Positions 40,420-51,647 of a stretch of 64,000 bases of DNA are shown piece after piece (within the stretch, counting starts at the first letter, position 1; each line of letters starts with the position of its first letter). The notes under the pieces are model-generated. The model was given only the letters and a program-made list of their open reading frames with translations, did not search any database and was not told the DNA's origin. The DNA is from Thermoplasmata archaeon. GTDB lineage: Archaea > Thermoplasmatota > Thermoplasmata > Thermoplasmatales > Thermoplasmataceae. The stretch lies in the NCBI GenBank assembly GCA_021797735.1, contig JAJZZE010000045.1, positions 1 through 64,000 of the forward strand, written 5' to 3'. The position numbers were made by a program, and so were the translations under genes.

Positions 40420-40590
40420 AAATGGGCTATAATAAAGTAATATTGTTACATTGCAGAATGATTGCAGTGTAATGACCTGTGGCTTGATTATTGCACCAAT
40501 GTAGAAGAAATCACAGTCAGATAGGTCTGCGAACTGCTGTGTTCTCATCGTTCCACTGTCACCAGTACCGTTAAATACAGAGAATATTGC
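40420..40590 (-). pseudogene. unidentified coding remnant
   Basis: Frame reads AIFSVFNGTGDSGTMRTQQFADLSDCDFFYIGAIIKPQVITLQSFCNVTILLYYSPFN* without a start codon; protein-like composition. Confidence 0.35.
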
Positions 40591-40663
40591 AATTTATGAT
40601 CAAAATTTCTTGGAAGTTCTGTTAAAATATAAAAAAACATTAATGAAAAAGAGATTAAACTGT

Positions 40664-41275
40664 ATGGTTGGTGGAAGAAACAAAACAAAAAATAATGACA
40701 AAAATACCAGTCCAGCAGCACTTTTAAGGGCAAATATAGCACAGGCAATAAAAGAGCTGTACACTGAAAGGCATAAACTCTTTTATCAGGAAAATAAGGA
40801 TTATGAACGTATTATTAAAATGCTTGAGGTTTTCAATAATAATATTGATGAACTCAGTGAAAAGCAACCATCGATTGCAATAAGAACTAACAGCGGATTT
40901 GTTTACAGAAAATTTGATAAAAACATTGCAACAGGTACTAAGGATTTTTTCAGGTTTCTTACCATAATTCCGCCACGTGGTTCAATAATACGAACTGCCG
41001 CCATAACAGCAAATGTAAACGGGATTACTGTTCCAAAACTTTCCTATATTTTAAAAACTCTCCTGGAATTTAAATTTCCACATTACTGGACTGAATATTC
41101 AGGCACATATATGAATATTACTGCTGCAATACTAAGAATATTTAATGACCAGTCTCACGGTGAGAAAACTGGCGAAACATTAAATCTGATAGAAAAAAAT
41201 AATTTAAATTTAGCTGAATCAAAAGAATATGAAGAAAAAATTAAAAAATGGTTAAACCTAGGTTTTCTCATTTGA
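40664..41275 (+). CDS. hypothetical protein
   Basis: ORF with start inferred at MVGGRNKTK. Confidence 0.6.
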   Translation: MVGGRNKTKNNDKNTSPAALLRANIAQAIKELYTERHKLFYQENKDYERIIKMLEVFNNNIDELSEKQPSIAIRTNSGFVYRKFDKNIATGTKDFFRFLTIIPPRGSIIRTAAITANVNGITVPKLSYILKTLLEFKFPHYWTEYSGTYMNITAAILRIFNDQSHGEKTGETLNLIEKNNLNLAESKEYEEKIKKWLNLGFLI

Positions 41276-42715
41276 TCCAGAGGCAGCATTAGAAGCATTT
41301 TTTGCCGGTAACACCAATTTCGGCATTCCGTGGACATGCTTATATGTTGCTACTGCAATCTCTTCCAGCGTCAACCCGTTTGTTTCTGGGGTGAAAAACA
41401 CCGTGAAAACAAAGGCCAGTACCATCAGGCTGAGCAGTACGAAAAAGAAGGAAGATTTTCCAATTGTAGTGCTAATATATGGGAATAAAAATGCTGATGT
41501 GAATGCCGCTATTCTTGTTATTCCAGTTGCACCACCCATGGAAGATGATCTGAGTTTTGTTGGCAATAGTTCAATAGCATACAGACCCATGGTATTTCCA
41601 GGGCCAAGGTTGCCCACACCGTAATCTACCACAAAGGCAGCGACACCAATTACGATTCCAATGCTTGCAACTGCACCGGATGCTATGAAGAACATTGCCA
41701 TTGCTATGGCCATGGATCCAAACCCAATTGCCTGCAGTGGTTTTCTTCCAAGGCGATCATTGAGCAATACAGCACCAAATGCACCCAGGAATCCCACTGG
41801 CATATTAAATATAAGGGATAATAGCAATGATGATCCTCCACTGAACCCAAAACTTTTAAGTATAATTGGAGAGTACAGCCCTATTCCATAGCCTGCAATA
41901 TCGTAAAGAATCCACTGGAACCATATTATAGCTGTACGCTTGCCATATTCACCTTTAAACAGGGCAGAAAATGATCCTGCGCCAATATTTTCCTCAGACT
42001 GTCTTTCCGCAATTATTGCCTTTATATCTTCGGATGTAATCCCAATATGTTTGGCTATAGAATTTATATTTTCTTCTGAAAGTTTTGATTTTTCGGGTTT
42101 TATGAGGTTCCATCTTAATGATTCAGGCATTTCAGTTCTTAATACAACAGTGATTATAGCAGGAATAGCACCCAGTGCAAGTGTCCATCTCCAGCCAGTT
42201 AATGGATCTGCAAGATAAAATACATACCCCATCAGAAACGCTACACCTGCACCAATGCTCCAGAATGCCCATACCCAACCATAACCAGCACCACGCTTTT
42301 TATCTGGATACATCTCGGTAGTATATACGGGGCTCAGGGCATAATCAGCCCCAATACCCCAGCCTACAAAGAACCTGAAAATAATCATTTCATATACATT
42401 GGTTGACAGTGCGGATAGTACAGCGAATACTGCAAAAAATACCAGATCGAATATGTACAGGTATCTTCTTCCTATCCGGTCTGCATAGTGACCAAAAAGA
42501 ACCGAACCAACAAACGCCCCTAAAAGTGCTGACCCTGTTACAAATGATTCTGTAAATGAGTTATATGGAAATATTTTATATGTTACCAGAACCAGTGTAA
42601 ATACCGAGATCACACTAAGGTCATATCCATCAAGAAAATACCCCATTGCAGATAGTGTAGTAACAACCGATCTGCCAGGCATTTTCAATGATTTGCTTTT
42701 AACTGTATCTGTCAT
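41258..42715 (-). CDS. MFS transporter (sugar porter-like)
   Basis: MGYFLDGYDLSVISV, GHYADRIGRRYLYIFDL, GWGIGADYALSPVYTTEMYP. Confidence 0.88.
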   Translation of the reverse strand: MTDTVKSKSLKMPGRSVVTTLSAMGYFLDGYDLSVISVFTLVLVTYKIFPYNSFTESFVTGSALLGAFVGSVLFGHYADRIGRRYLYIFDLVFFAVFAVLSALSTNVYEMIIFRFFVGWGIGADYALSPVYTTEMYPDKKRGAGYGWVWAFWSIGAGVAFLMGYVFYLADPLTGWRWTLALGAIPAIITVVLRTEMPESLRWNLIKPEKSKLSEENINSIAKHIGITSEDIKAIIAERQSEENIGAGSFSALFKGEYGKRTAIIWFQWILYDIAGYGIGLYSPIILKSFGFSGGSSLLLSLIFNMPVGFLGAFGAVLLNDRLGRKPLQAIGFGSMAIAMAMFFIASGAVASIGIVIGVAAFVVDYGVGNLGPGNTMGLYAIELLPTKLRSSSMGGATGITRIAAFTSAFLFPYISTTIGKSSFFFVLLSLMVLAFVFTVFFTPETNGLTLEEIAVATYKHVHGMPKLVLPAKNASNAASGSNEKT

Positions 42716-42852
42716 TATTGTTTACCTCCCGGCATTATCTGCCTATAATATATATTAATTGCCATGATATGATATATAGTAATATATAGTAATATATAAG
42801 CCTAAACTTACTATTTGAACTAAATTTAAATAGAGACTGAAAATGTAAAGCC

Positions 42853-44247
42853 ATGGAATATAATATTCTGGATAATGCAAAATTGAATTCCCTGCACAGG
42901 AAAATAACTGCACTGTCTGTTGGTGGTACCTTCCTGGATGGTTATGATATATCCATAATTTCTGTAGCTCTGATTGTAATGTCCCCGGTAACCTTTGGGT
43001 TGAATACGAATATTGGGAAATCCCTGATAGCAGCATCTACTGTTATAGGGATGCTAATTGGGGCGGTCATTTTTGGATATATAACTGATCTTTATGGCAG
43101 GAGAAGCATGTATATGTATGATATGGTACTTTTTATAATAATGACTGTTGCCGCGGCACTTTCATTTAATTTTGCGTCCCTTTTTGTTTTCAGGCTCATA
43201 CTTGGACTTGGACTGGGCGCGGATTATGCAATAGGCACAACTATTATAGGAGAATTTACACCGGTAAAATACCGTGGAAAGCTCCTTGTTACAAATGTTC
43301 TTGCCTGGTTTGTAGGGGCCGCAGCTGCAGCAGTAACGGGATACTTATTATTACCACTTGGCGGCAGCTCATGGAGGTATATGTTTCTAATAGGTGTGAT
43401 TCCGGCAGCCATAATACTTATATTAAGGCGTGATGTCCCGGAGTCGGTTAGATGGCTTACAAACAAGGGCAAAAAAAGTGAGGCGGAGGCTGTTGAAATG
43501 AAGTTAACCGGCAGTAAAGACAATTTGGATAACATTAAAATGGACACAAAAAACCCATTAAGAGACCTTCTGAGCAGTAAATATATTAAAAGTCTGCTAT
43601 TTGTTGGAATATTCTGGTTCACCTTCGATGCAGCCTTCTATGGCATTTCAATTTTCAGCCCCACAATTCTGGTACTCCTTGGATTTAAGGCCAGGCTTGC
43701 CGTTTTAGGTTCTGCTGTGTTTGACTCGTTTGCCATACTTGGGAGCATTATTGCCATACTGCTGATTGACAGGCTCGGCAGAAGAATTATAACCATTATA
43801 GGATTTTCTGGCATGGTTATATCTCTTGGCATACTGGGCATTATAACGCATTTCTACTCAACCAAGGCAGAGTTTCTTATAGCCGGCATACCAATTTTTA
43901 TTATGTTTCTAATATTCTATATAACCGAGGCCATTGGTCCGGGATCCACGGATTTTGTTTATCCCGTTGAGTTATTTCCAACTGAGGATAGGGCCACTGC
44001 CCAGGGATTTGGAACATCTGTCAGTAGAATCGGTGCCATTCTTGGTATAACTACATTTCCATTTATTGTCACAGACTTTGGATTCAGCATGAGCCTGTTC
44101 TTCTTCACGGGATTTTCAGTTATAGGACTGCTTGCAACAATATTCCTGGCTACTGAAACTAAAGGGAAGTCGCTGGAGGAGATAAACGCTATAGAAGAGG
44201 GAACAAAAATTGATGCTGTTGAAACTGTAGCCGCTCCCCAGAAATAA
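42853..44247 (+). CDS. MFS transporter (sugar porter-like)
   Basis: GTFLDGYDISIISVAL, GYITDLYGRRSMYMYDM, GLGLGADYAIGTTIIGEF. Confidence 0.88.
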   Translation: MEYNILDNAKLNSLHRKITALSVGGTFLDGYDISIISVALIVMSPVTFGLNTNIGKSLIAASTVIGMLIGAVIFGYITDLYGRRSMYMYDMVLFIIMTVAAALSFNFASLFVFRLILGLGLGADYAIGTTIIGEFTPVKYRGKLLVTNVLAWFVGAAAAAVTGYLLLPLGGSSWRYMFLIGVIPAAIILILRRDVPESVRWLTNKGKKSEAEAVEMKLTGSKDNLDNIKMDTKNPLRDLLSSKYIKSLLFVGIFWFTFDAAFYGISIFSPTILVLLGFKARLAVLGSAVFDSFAILGSIIAILLIDRLGRRIITIIGFSGMVISLGILGIITHFYSTKAEFLIAGIPIFIMFLIFYITEAIGPGSTDFVYPVELFPTEDRATAQGFGTSVSRIGAILGITTFPFIVTDFGFSMSLFFFTGFSVIGLLATIFLATETKGKSLEEINAIEEGTKIDAVETVAAPQK

Positions 44248-44497
44248 ATTTTTCAGGCATAAATTCCTCAATATAAGTATAATAAATTATTAAATTTTTA
44301 ATATATTACACCACCTTAAAATCATTTATATTTTTCCTATAATAAATTCATTTTATCAGGATCTGCGGAATTAATTGCCCGGCATTATATTTATTTTCCC
44401 TGTGAAATTCTATATATAGTATATATTGATTTATATTATAATATAGATTATTTGTGTAAACTATATATAGAATTAATGAAATAGGCAATCGATAAAT

Positions 44498-45250
44498 ATG
44501 GGTTTTAACGGAATAGATGGAACACTGAACCAGCCAGGAATTGTGCCCTGGCCTATTATGATATTGTACTTTTCTCTCGCTTCCCTTTTTTTACTTTATG
44601 TGGGAAGAAAGAATGGAGCCCTGTCACAACTTAAGACCGTGGATTATGTATATACTGGAATCGCTGCGGCTTTTATGATTGTGTGGAACTTTTTTGTTGG
44701 CCCATTTATGGACAAACTCGTTCCATCAGGTGCATCTGCATTTCTTGGATTTGGGGCCCTTGGTGAATTTATGATTCTGCTGATTCTTGCGGGTGTGGTG
44801 AGAAAAGTGGGAATAGGTATGCTTGGATGGTTTATCTATAACATTCTTGCGGATATCTATCATTACGGATTTGGAGGGCAACCTATGTACATTATCTACC
44901 AGGTTTTTGCCTTTGGAATACTGATAGACCTATGGATTGCCATTACCCATGGAAAGCCATTTGGTTTCGGGTCAGAAAAAACACAGAAGGCACAGAATAA
45001 GAATAACGAAACCACAAAAGTACCACTCAGAACAAGGGCAATGCCCATTATTGCCGGAATTGTAATAGGAATTCCATGGGCTATTGATGGCCCGCTCTTC
45101 TTTGGTGGCTTCTTTGCCCCACTGCTTTACGGTGGAATAGTGGACTGGCAGGCAATTGTATTTGGTATGTTTGCCTCAATTCCATCCTTTGTGTTATTCG
45201 GCATTATAGGTTCCTTTTTAGCTGTAAGAGTTTCGAAGGTGGTGGGATGA
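44498..45250 (+). CDS. multi-TM membrane protein (ECF S-component-like)
   Basis: About 6-7 hydrophobic segments, 250 aa; YkoE/ECF-like overall pattern, weak. Confidence 0.55.
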   Translation: MGFNGIDGTLNQPGIVPWPIMILYFSLASLFLLYVGRKNGALSQLKTVDYVYTGIAAAFMIVWNFFVGPFMDKLVPSGASAFLGFGALGEFMILLILAGVVRKVGIGMLGWFIYNILADIYHYGFGGQPMYIIYQVFAFGILIDLWIAITHGKPFGFGSEKTQKAQNKNNETTKVPLRTRAMPIIAGIVIGIPWAIDGPLFFGGFFAPLLYGGIVDWQAIVFGMFASIPSFVLFGIIGSFLAVRVSKVVG

Positions 45251-45738
45251 ACAGGTACTGAATTTAAGCGGGACAAAGATCGCATGTCTGTAAATGGCAA
45301 TTAACCCTCATTCAGCACAAATTGCTGGCTAAAATTACTTAGAAACTGCATCTCTATTTGTGGCAGTTGTTGCTTCACTATCCACGGGAATCCTGGGCTG
45401 TACAGTACAATAGCAGGGTAGAAGTATAGCAGCCCTATACCCTTATTAATTCTCATGCTGTTAAGTCACACCGGTGGTCTTTGAAGCTGCTGCATTTCCA
45501 CAAATATGGGCATACATGCCTCTTTGCATGACTTGACTAAAGGACAGTGGAATGCACCATTTATTTTTCCACATTAATTGATTGTGTGGAATTCACATGC
45601 TTGCCGGTTCTTAATCCTCTCAGTAGTAGGCCAGCTGGTTACCATCATTTCCTGTGTAAGACTATTTTTCCGGTGGAAGTGGTTGGATCTTCTGTAGTCC
45701 TGGTCAGGTGCCATCTGCTGTTTAATGATGATAATCTA

Positions 45739-46497
45739 TTACAGTTCTATATCGGCTACAGGCATGATTACATTTTCATGTTTTTTAGAATTTAAAAGAT
45801 TAAAAGTATCATTGGTTAAGTGTACAGGTACAAGTTTCTTAGCACGGCTATCTTTAAAAACTTTCATGGCAGAGGAATATGTAGAATGTTTCCAGAATGC
45901 GGCTATATCACTATCTTCATCGGTGTATGTCATTTCATGCAGAAGTATATCAGCATTTTCTCCAGCCACGATTGCAGATTCTGTATATGCCGTATCACCT
46001 GTATATGTTATGATGAACCCATTATAATCCAGCCGGTATATACTGTCAGGGATAATGTGATTTCCAGGAAAAGATTCTATGTAATCATGTTCGGTTCTTT
46101 CAATATATTCAGGCTTGACTTCATATACTTCCCTACCGGTATTATTTTCATGCATTTTTGATCTAACCTTAAATTTTTCATTATCTGGCGTAAAGTATAA
46201 TTTCAGTATATTTTCCGTGGCTGCCTTAATTCCACTGGGCCCCATTATTGAAAGTTCCTCTTCAGCATGGTTTATTGCCCTGTACCAGAGAAGCTCAGCA
46301 AGTCCTCCATAATGGTCAAGATGCATATGGCTTATCAACACCTTTTTTATTGAGCATGGATCAATATTATTTTCCAGTAATGATTCAATGGTATGCGGTC
46401 CAAAATCAAGTATAATCTTTCTATCTATAAGTATAGATACATTCCTTTTTCCAGCCCTTATATGGGATGACCAGTTTCCTAAAAATTTGATCTGCAT
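45739..46497 (-). CDS. metallo-beta-lactamase fold hydrolase (RNase Z-like)
   Basis: LISHMHLDHYGGLAEL, GDTAYTESA, LLHEMTY. Confidence 0.9.
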   Translation of the reverse strand: MQIKFLGNWSSHIRAGKRNVSILIDRKIILDFGPHTIESLLENNIDPCSIKKVLISHMHLDHYGGLAELLWYRAINHAEEELSIMGPSGIKAATENILKLYFTPDNEKFKVRSKMHENNTGREVYEVKPEYIERTEHDYIESFPGNHIIPDSIYRLDYNGFIITYTGDTAYTESAIVAGENADILLHEMTYTDEDSDIAAFWKHSTYSSAMKVFKDSRAKKLVPVHLTNDTFNLLNSKKHENVIMPVADIEL

Positions 46498-46930
46498 TAA
46501 TACACCACCATGCATTTTATTAAGTTCATTTTCATCATATGTATAAAAAGCATATATGATTATTTAATGCTATTCACAATAGGATATGTTGGAATATATA
46601 CAATATATAGAATAATATACATTTTTGCTTTCTATATATAAACATAGATGGCTTAATATATTGCCAGTTGGGATATATGGAAAACAGTTCAGTGTAAATA
46701 AGGCAGTTTTCAGCCATCTTCCGGGATGTATATCGATGGCTACTCTAAGCCATTAAACATGCTTTTGCCTTTCCGGCAATTCATTGCAGTACAACCTTCT
46801 CCAGGAAACAATCCATTCATTAACCCATAATTTTAAGAATTTATGATGGAAAATCACACAGTATTTATAACGCCTTACTCTGCTACAGGATAGGAAAAGG
46901 ATATAATCATGTAAGTGATAATATTATACA

Positions 46931-49900
46931 ATGAGCAAAACCGATCATATGTATGTAATGCATGGAACCTGCTATATTGATGAGCACAGTGTAAAGTTTC
47001 TGCTGTGGTCTGAAACGTCCGATAAAATAAAGAAAACAGAAAATTTCCACCCTTTTGCCACCAGTGCACAGAAAACTGTAAAATTGCTAAATGATATAAT
47101 TAATGATAAAAAGATAAAAACAGAAACTACTTCTCTGCCCGCACACTTCCCAACTTTTGGAAATACACCACTTCTTTCAAACCAGATCTCTGGAATGGTT
47201 GATTATACTAAAGACTCTGAGATCGATAACCCGGAATTGAAAGAGTGGGCAGTTCCATGTGCTGTGGTAGACATAGCAGATATTTTCACAATTCTATCCG
47301 GAAACGATAAAGGCAATGAGTACATAATTCCGGGAAGTGATTTTTTATTCTGGCGCAATGCCAGCCAGTTTGTTTATAACATCATTGCGGAACGGAAATT
47401 TCTTCCCACGGTAGTAGAGGATAGTTTCTCTGTTAGATCCAGATGGACTCCAATTCTGGAAACAAGCAGTGACCAGTCAATGGTTCAGTCGCTTGTAAAG
47501 GATATGCCACTTGCATGCCTCGCTTTTAACTATGGCCAGATTGATGCTGAAACGCTTTTAAAAACATACATGAATGTGGCCGTTGACACATTTTGCAGAT
47601 CTCAGATAAATACATACACAATTCCTGCCCAGGGAGGCGATGCCCTTAAATGGGTCTCATCCCTTTCCTCCGGCAGTTCACTGGTTACATTCAGCAGGAG
47701 CCTTGCAATACAGAAAATCTCCTCATGGTCCAGGGCTATTCAGAGCAGGATAGATTTTCCACTTCAGATGGCATTTGATCTGATCCCCCCCGATGGTGAT
47801 GATGATACGTGGAAGCTCAGGTTTATGGTTCAATCAAAAAATGACCCAAGCCTGATTATACCGTTTGAAAGGATATGGGGAAGAAATGATGTTGATGCCA
47901 TGGCATTTATAAAAAAATATACAGAATTTCCTGAGGAATTCCTTCTTCAATCGCTTGGCATGGCACAGTTGATATTTCCACCTATCAAAAAGGCACTCCA
48001 GTCCGCTAATCCGGCTGAACTGCCACTCACATCAGATGAAGTTTATCAATTTTTAAAAGATTATGGGGCTGTTCTGGGGGAATCCGGATTCAGTGTGCTA
48101 TTCCCGGAATGGTGGGGTAAAAAATCAGGAAAACCTGCACTGAAAATTAAGGCATCACCCGGCAGCCAGACAAAGAAACTGGGACTGGAAACACTTGTAA
48201 AATATGACCTGGAAATTGTTATGGATGGTGAACCTATTGGTGTCGGGGAACTTGAGCGCCTGGCGGCTATTAAATCACGCTTTGTGCATATAGGGAAAAA
48301 ATGGCTGGAAATAGATAAGGAGCAGTTAAACAAAATTTTGAAAATGTTACGGGATAATAAAAAACAGGTACCGCTTGCCCAGCTACTTTCAATGGCCGGC
48401 ATGGACAGCAATATACCGGTTATAGACATTGAGGGAGATGGATGGCTAAAGAATCTATTCAATAAAGAACACCATATGGATATGCCAGAACAGCCGGCAG
48501 GCCTTATGGGGGAATTACGGGAATACCAGAAACAGGGGCTTTCATGGCTAAATTTTATGGCAGGTTATGGGTTTGGTTGCTGCCTGGCAGATGATATGGG
48601 ACTTGGCAAAACGATTGAAATCATTTCATACATGCTGAAAAGGCATGAGTCCCAGGAAAATAAGGGTGTAACACTTGTTGTATGCCCTACCTCGGTTATA
48701 AGTAACTGGGTACACGAATTGAATAAGTTTGCCCCATCACTCAGGGTACATGTACATCATGGCAGTGATAGGATGAAGGAGCAGGAGCTTGTGGATACAA
48801 TTATCAATTATGATGTGGTTATAACATCATATTCACTGCTAACAAGGGATTTCAACATACTGTATAAGATAAACTGGGAGGGCATTGTAGCAGACGAGGC
48901 ACAGTATATTAAAAACTCCGGAACAAAGCAGAGCAGAGCAATCAGGTCATTAAGTGCAATGTATAGAATTGCTTTAACCGGCACGCCAATAGAAAACAGG
49001 CTTGAGGACCTGAGGTCCATATTTGATTTCATTAATCCAGGATATCTTGGAGGTGAAAAAACCTTCAAGAAAAACTTCACAGAACCAATCATTAAGGAAG
49101 GTGATGATACTGTTTCTGATAAACTTGGCAGGCTTGTAGGCCCATTTATTCTGAGAAGGGTTAAAACAGATAAGAATGTTATATCCGACCTTCCAGAAAA
49201 AGAGGAAATAAAGCTGTACGTGCCTGTGTCAAGGGAACAGGCTACACTCTATGCTGCAACAGTAAAGGCAATGTTAGAGGATGTGGAGGAATTAAAGGGC
49301 ATTAAGAGAAGCGGCATAATACTTTCTACCATCACAAAGCTTAAGAGACTTATGGATCATCCATCACTGGTTTCAGGGGACAAAAATTATAATGAAGAAC
49401 GATCAGAAAAGATGGTCAGGTTAATGGATATGCTGGAAGAAATCCTGGCAAATGGTGAAAAAGTACTGATTTTTACCCAGTATATTGAGGCGGGAAAAAT
49501 TATAAAGGAACTTATTATAAAAAGGTTCCACGAAGAGGCTCTATTCCTTTCTGGGAATGTTCCCAGGATTGTAAGGGAGCAGATGATTGAGAGATTCCAG
49601 AATGCGGGAGGGCCAAAAATTTTTATCATCTCTGTAAAGGCCGGGGGTGCGGGGATAAATCTTACTGCGGCCACAAACGTGATACATTTTGACAGATGGT
49701 GGAATCCTGCAGTAGAGAACCAGGCCACTGACAGGGCTTACCGTATAGGGCAGTCAAAACTTGTCCGTGTATATAAATTCATATCAACAGGAACTATTGA
49801 GGAAAAGATTGATGGCATAATAGAGGGAAAAACATATCTGAGCAAAAAAATTATCAAATCCACAGACGAATCATGGGTTAGTAACCTGTCTACCAGTAAT

Positions 49901-49954
49901 CTTAAGGATCTGTTTACCCTCAGGAAAGAGGCAATAGCAGAGGTGAAAGATTAA
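46931..49954 (+). CDS. SNF2/Rad54 family helicase
   Basis: LADDMGLGKTIEIISYML, DEAQYIKN, ALTGTPIENRLEDLRSIFDFINPGYLG, ISVKAGGAGINLTAATNVIHFDRWWNPAVENQATDRAYRIGQ. Confidence 0.95.
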   Translation: MSKTDHMYVMHGTCYIDEHSVKFLLWSETSDKIKKTENFHPFATSAQKTVKLLNDIINDKKIKTETTSLPAHFPTFGNTPLLSNQISGMVDYTKDSEIDNPELKEWAVPCAVVDIADIFTILSGNDKGNEYIIPGSDFLFWRNASQFVYNIIAERKFLPTVVEDSFSVRSRWTPILETSSDQSMVQSLVKDMPLACLAFNYGQIDAETLLKTYMNVAVDTFCRSQINTYTIPAQGGDALKWVSSLSSGSSLVTFSRSLAIQKISSWSRAIQSRIDFPLQMAFDLIPPDGDDDTWKLRFMVQSKNDPSLIIPFERIWGRNDVDAMAFIKKYTEFPEEFLLQSLGMAQLIFPPIKKALQSANPAELPLTSDEVYQFLKDYGAVLGESGFSVLFPEWWGKKSGKPALKIKASPGSQTKKLGLETLVKYDLEIVMDGEPIGVGELERLAAIKSRFVHIGKKWLEIDKEQLNKILKMLRDNKKQVPLAQLLSMAGMDSNIPVIDIEGDGWLKNLFNKEHHMDMPEQPAGLMGELREYQKQGLSWLNFMAGYGFGCCLADDMGLGKTIEIISYMLKRHESQENKGVTLVVCPTSVISNWVHELNKFAPSLRVHVHHGSDRMKEQELVDTIINYDVVITSYSLLTRDFNILYKINWEGIVADEAQYIKNSGTKQSRAIRSLSAMYRIALTGTPIENRLEDLRSIFDFINPGYLGGEKTFKKNFTEPIIKEGDDTVSDKLGRLVGPFILRRVKTDKNVISDLPEKEEIKLYVPVSREQATLYAATVKAMLEDVEELKGIKRSGIILSTITKLKRLMDHPSLVSGDKNYNEERSEKMVRLMDMLEEILANGEKVLIFTQYIEAGKIIKELIIKRFHEEALFLSGNVPRIVREQMIERFQNAGGPKIFIISVKAGGAGINLTAATNVIHFDRWWNPAVENQATDRAYRIGQSKLVRVYKFISTGTIEEKIDGIIEGKTYLSKKIIKSTDESWVSNLSTSNLKDLFTLRKEAIAEVKD

Positions 49955-49955
49955 A

Positions 49956-50807
49956 ATGTCTAAAAAATATTATGGAAATTATTCTCCGTATTATGCTCCA
50001 AGTCGCCCCAGAAAGGCAGAGGGAGGCATAAGGGTAAATTCTAAGGGTGGTGTGGTTGCAAAGAAATGGTGGTCAAAAAGATTTATAGAAATACTTTCCT
50101 CCTACGGATGGGCAAACAGGCTTCAACGGGGTAGGAGATATGCAAGATCCGGGCAGGTTCTTAGAATTAATATTGAAAGTGGAAAAATTTCTGCAGAGGT
50201 GCAGGGATCAATGGCAAAACCATACAGGGTTGAAATTGAATTCCAGGAAATTGATGAGAGAACATGGAACAACATTATCGATGCCATGAAAAAGAAACCT
50301 GAATTTACCTCACTGTTGCTTGCAGGTGAGCTCAGCCCGGAGATTGAGGAACTCTTTGAAAAATCAGGATCCAAATTATTCCCTGCAAAACCAGATGATA
50401 TCAAAATGAACTGCAGCTGCCCTGATTATGCAAACCCATGCAAGCACATAGCCGCCGTGTTCTACGTTATGGCTGATGCTTTTGACAGTGACCCATTCAT
50501 ACTGCTTCAGCTCAGGGGGAAAACACAGGAACAGATACTGCAGGCGTTTTCAGAAGCCCATAATGAAAAACATTTAGCATCCGGTATAGCTCCATCAAAC
50601 GGAACAGGAATTTCCAGGGATTTTATTGATAAATTCTGGAGAGAGCCAGCAATAACCATATCTGAAATACATCAGCAATCCGGGTCCACTATTATTCCAT
50701 TGAAAAAATACCCACCCCCGTCTGATTTTAATGATGAGACCATAACAGCAATACTGAACAGGTATTATGAAGAAATTAGAAAAGGGCTTGAAAAAATTAA
50801 TAGATAG
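49956..50807 (+). CDS. SWIM zinc-finger domain protein
   Basis: CSCPDYANPCKHIAAVFYVMADAFD; immediately follows the SNF2 gene. Confidence 0.9.
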   Translation: MSKKYYGNYSPYYAPSRPRKAEGGIRVNSKGGVVAKKWWSKRFIEILSSYGWANRLQRGRRYARSGQVLRINIESGKISAEVQGSMAKPYRVEIEFQEIDERTWNNIIDAMKKKPEFTSLLLAGELSPEIEELFEKSGSKLFPAKPDDIKMNCSCPDYANPCKHIAAVFYVMADAFDSDPFILLQLRGKTQEQILQAFSEAHNEKHLASGIAPSNGTGISRDFIDKFWREPAITISEIHQQSGSTIIPLKKYPPPSDFNDETITAILNRYYEEIRKGLEKINR

Positions 50808-51044
50808 GATAGGCGCGTATTCAGATATCCGCTCATGGATGCCCAATCAATTCAGTGCACAGTTCTATCAAGCAATATACTGGATTTATATTAATATCAA
50901 AATGAACTGTGGCAATGTTTTATATCTCTATAATGGGACCATCTTACAGTTTTTACACAATGCATTAACATATGTTTCCAGTCATAAACCTGCTATCCGT
51001 GGCAACCATCATGCATTATTTTCCTTATATGCATTGATAGAAAA

Positions 51045-51272
51045 TTAGAAAACAACAGGTGGTTCCGGTTTCTCAATTTCCGACATTCCATGTATTTTTC
51101 TGAGGTCCACAACAAAAATTCCAATCGATACACTCATAGCAATAATCCAGAATATAATGGAAACTGTATGGTAATCATAGGGATGTTTAATAACAAAATT
51201 GCAGTTCCAGGATGAAACAGTAATGAGGATATAATATTCAGTATAATACCGTTTAGCTGATTTTATATCCAT
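51045..51272 (-). CDS. small membrane protein
   Basis: 75 aa with two hydrophobic segments. Confidence 0.5.
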   Translation of the reverse strand: MDIKSAKRYYTEYYILITVSSWNCNFVIKHPYDYHTVSIIFWIIAMSVSIGIFVVDLRKIHGMSEIEKPEPPVVF

Positions 51273-51278
51273 ATTCCT

Positions 51279-51647
51279 TCAGGAAAGGGATACCCGTTCA
51301 ACGTTTTCCGAAATATCAGATACAATTACCGCAGTTCCGTATGCCACTATTTCTGTCATCACCTGGCCTATATCTGAGGAATCAAATCTCAGTTCAATTA
51401 CAGCATTTGCGCCCGTCTGTTTAGCTGCATCTCTGAGCCTTTCCATGGCAGTGTTCCTCGCATCTGAAAGCATCTTTGAATATTCCTTTATTTCCCCTCC
51501 GGCTATTGATCTCAGCCCGGCCATTAGATTACCTCCAAGCCCTCTACTTCTTACTGTAATGCCCCAGGTAGTGCCTATTACCCTGTCAACTTTCTTTCCC
51601 GGGACATAATTGGTAGTAACCATTATTACATTTGGGTTTTCATCCAT
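51279..51647 (-). CDS. YbjQ/UPF0145 family protein
   Basis: YVPGKKVDRVIGTTWGITVRSRGLGGNL, GANAVIELRFDSS, GTAVIV. Confidence 0.88.
   Translation of the reverse strand: MDENPNVIMVTTNYVPGKKVDRVIGTTWGITVRSRGLGGNLMAGLRSIAGGEIKEYSKMLSDARNTAMERLRDAAKQTGANAVIELRFDSSDIGQVMTEIVAYGTAVIVSDISENVERVSLS

Noticed and set aside
45270-45735. Possible TnpB 3' remnant (minus strand reads FVEMQQLQRPPV*...SMRINKG)
   Set aside because: Only a vague resemblance to archaeal TnpB C-termini; no zinc ribbon or RuvC motif could be read
50767-51048. 93-aa ORF overlapping the end of the SWIM gene
   Set aside because: Overlaps a well-supported CDS out of frame, no recognisable domain
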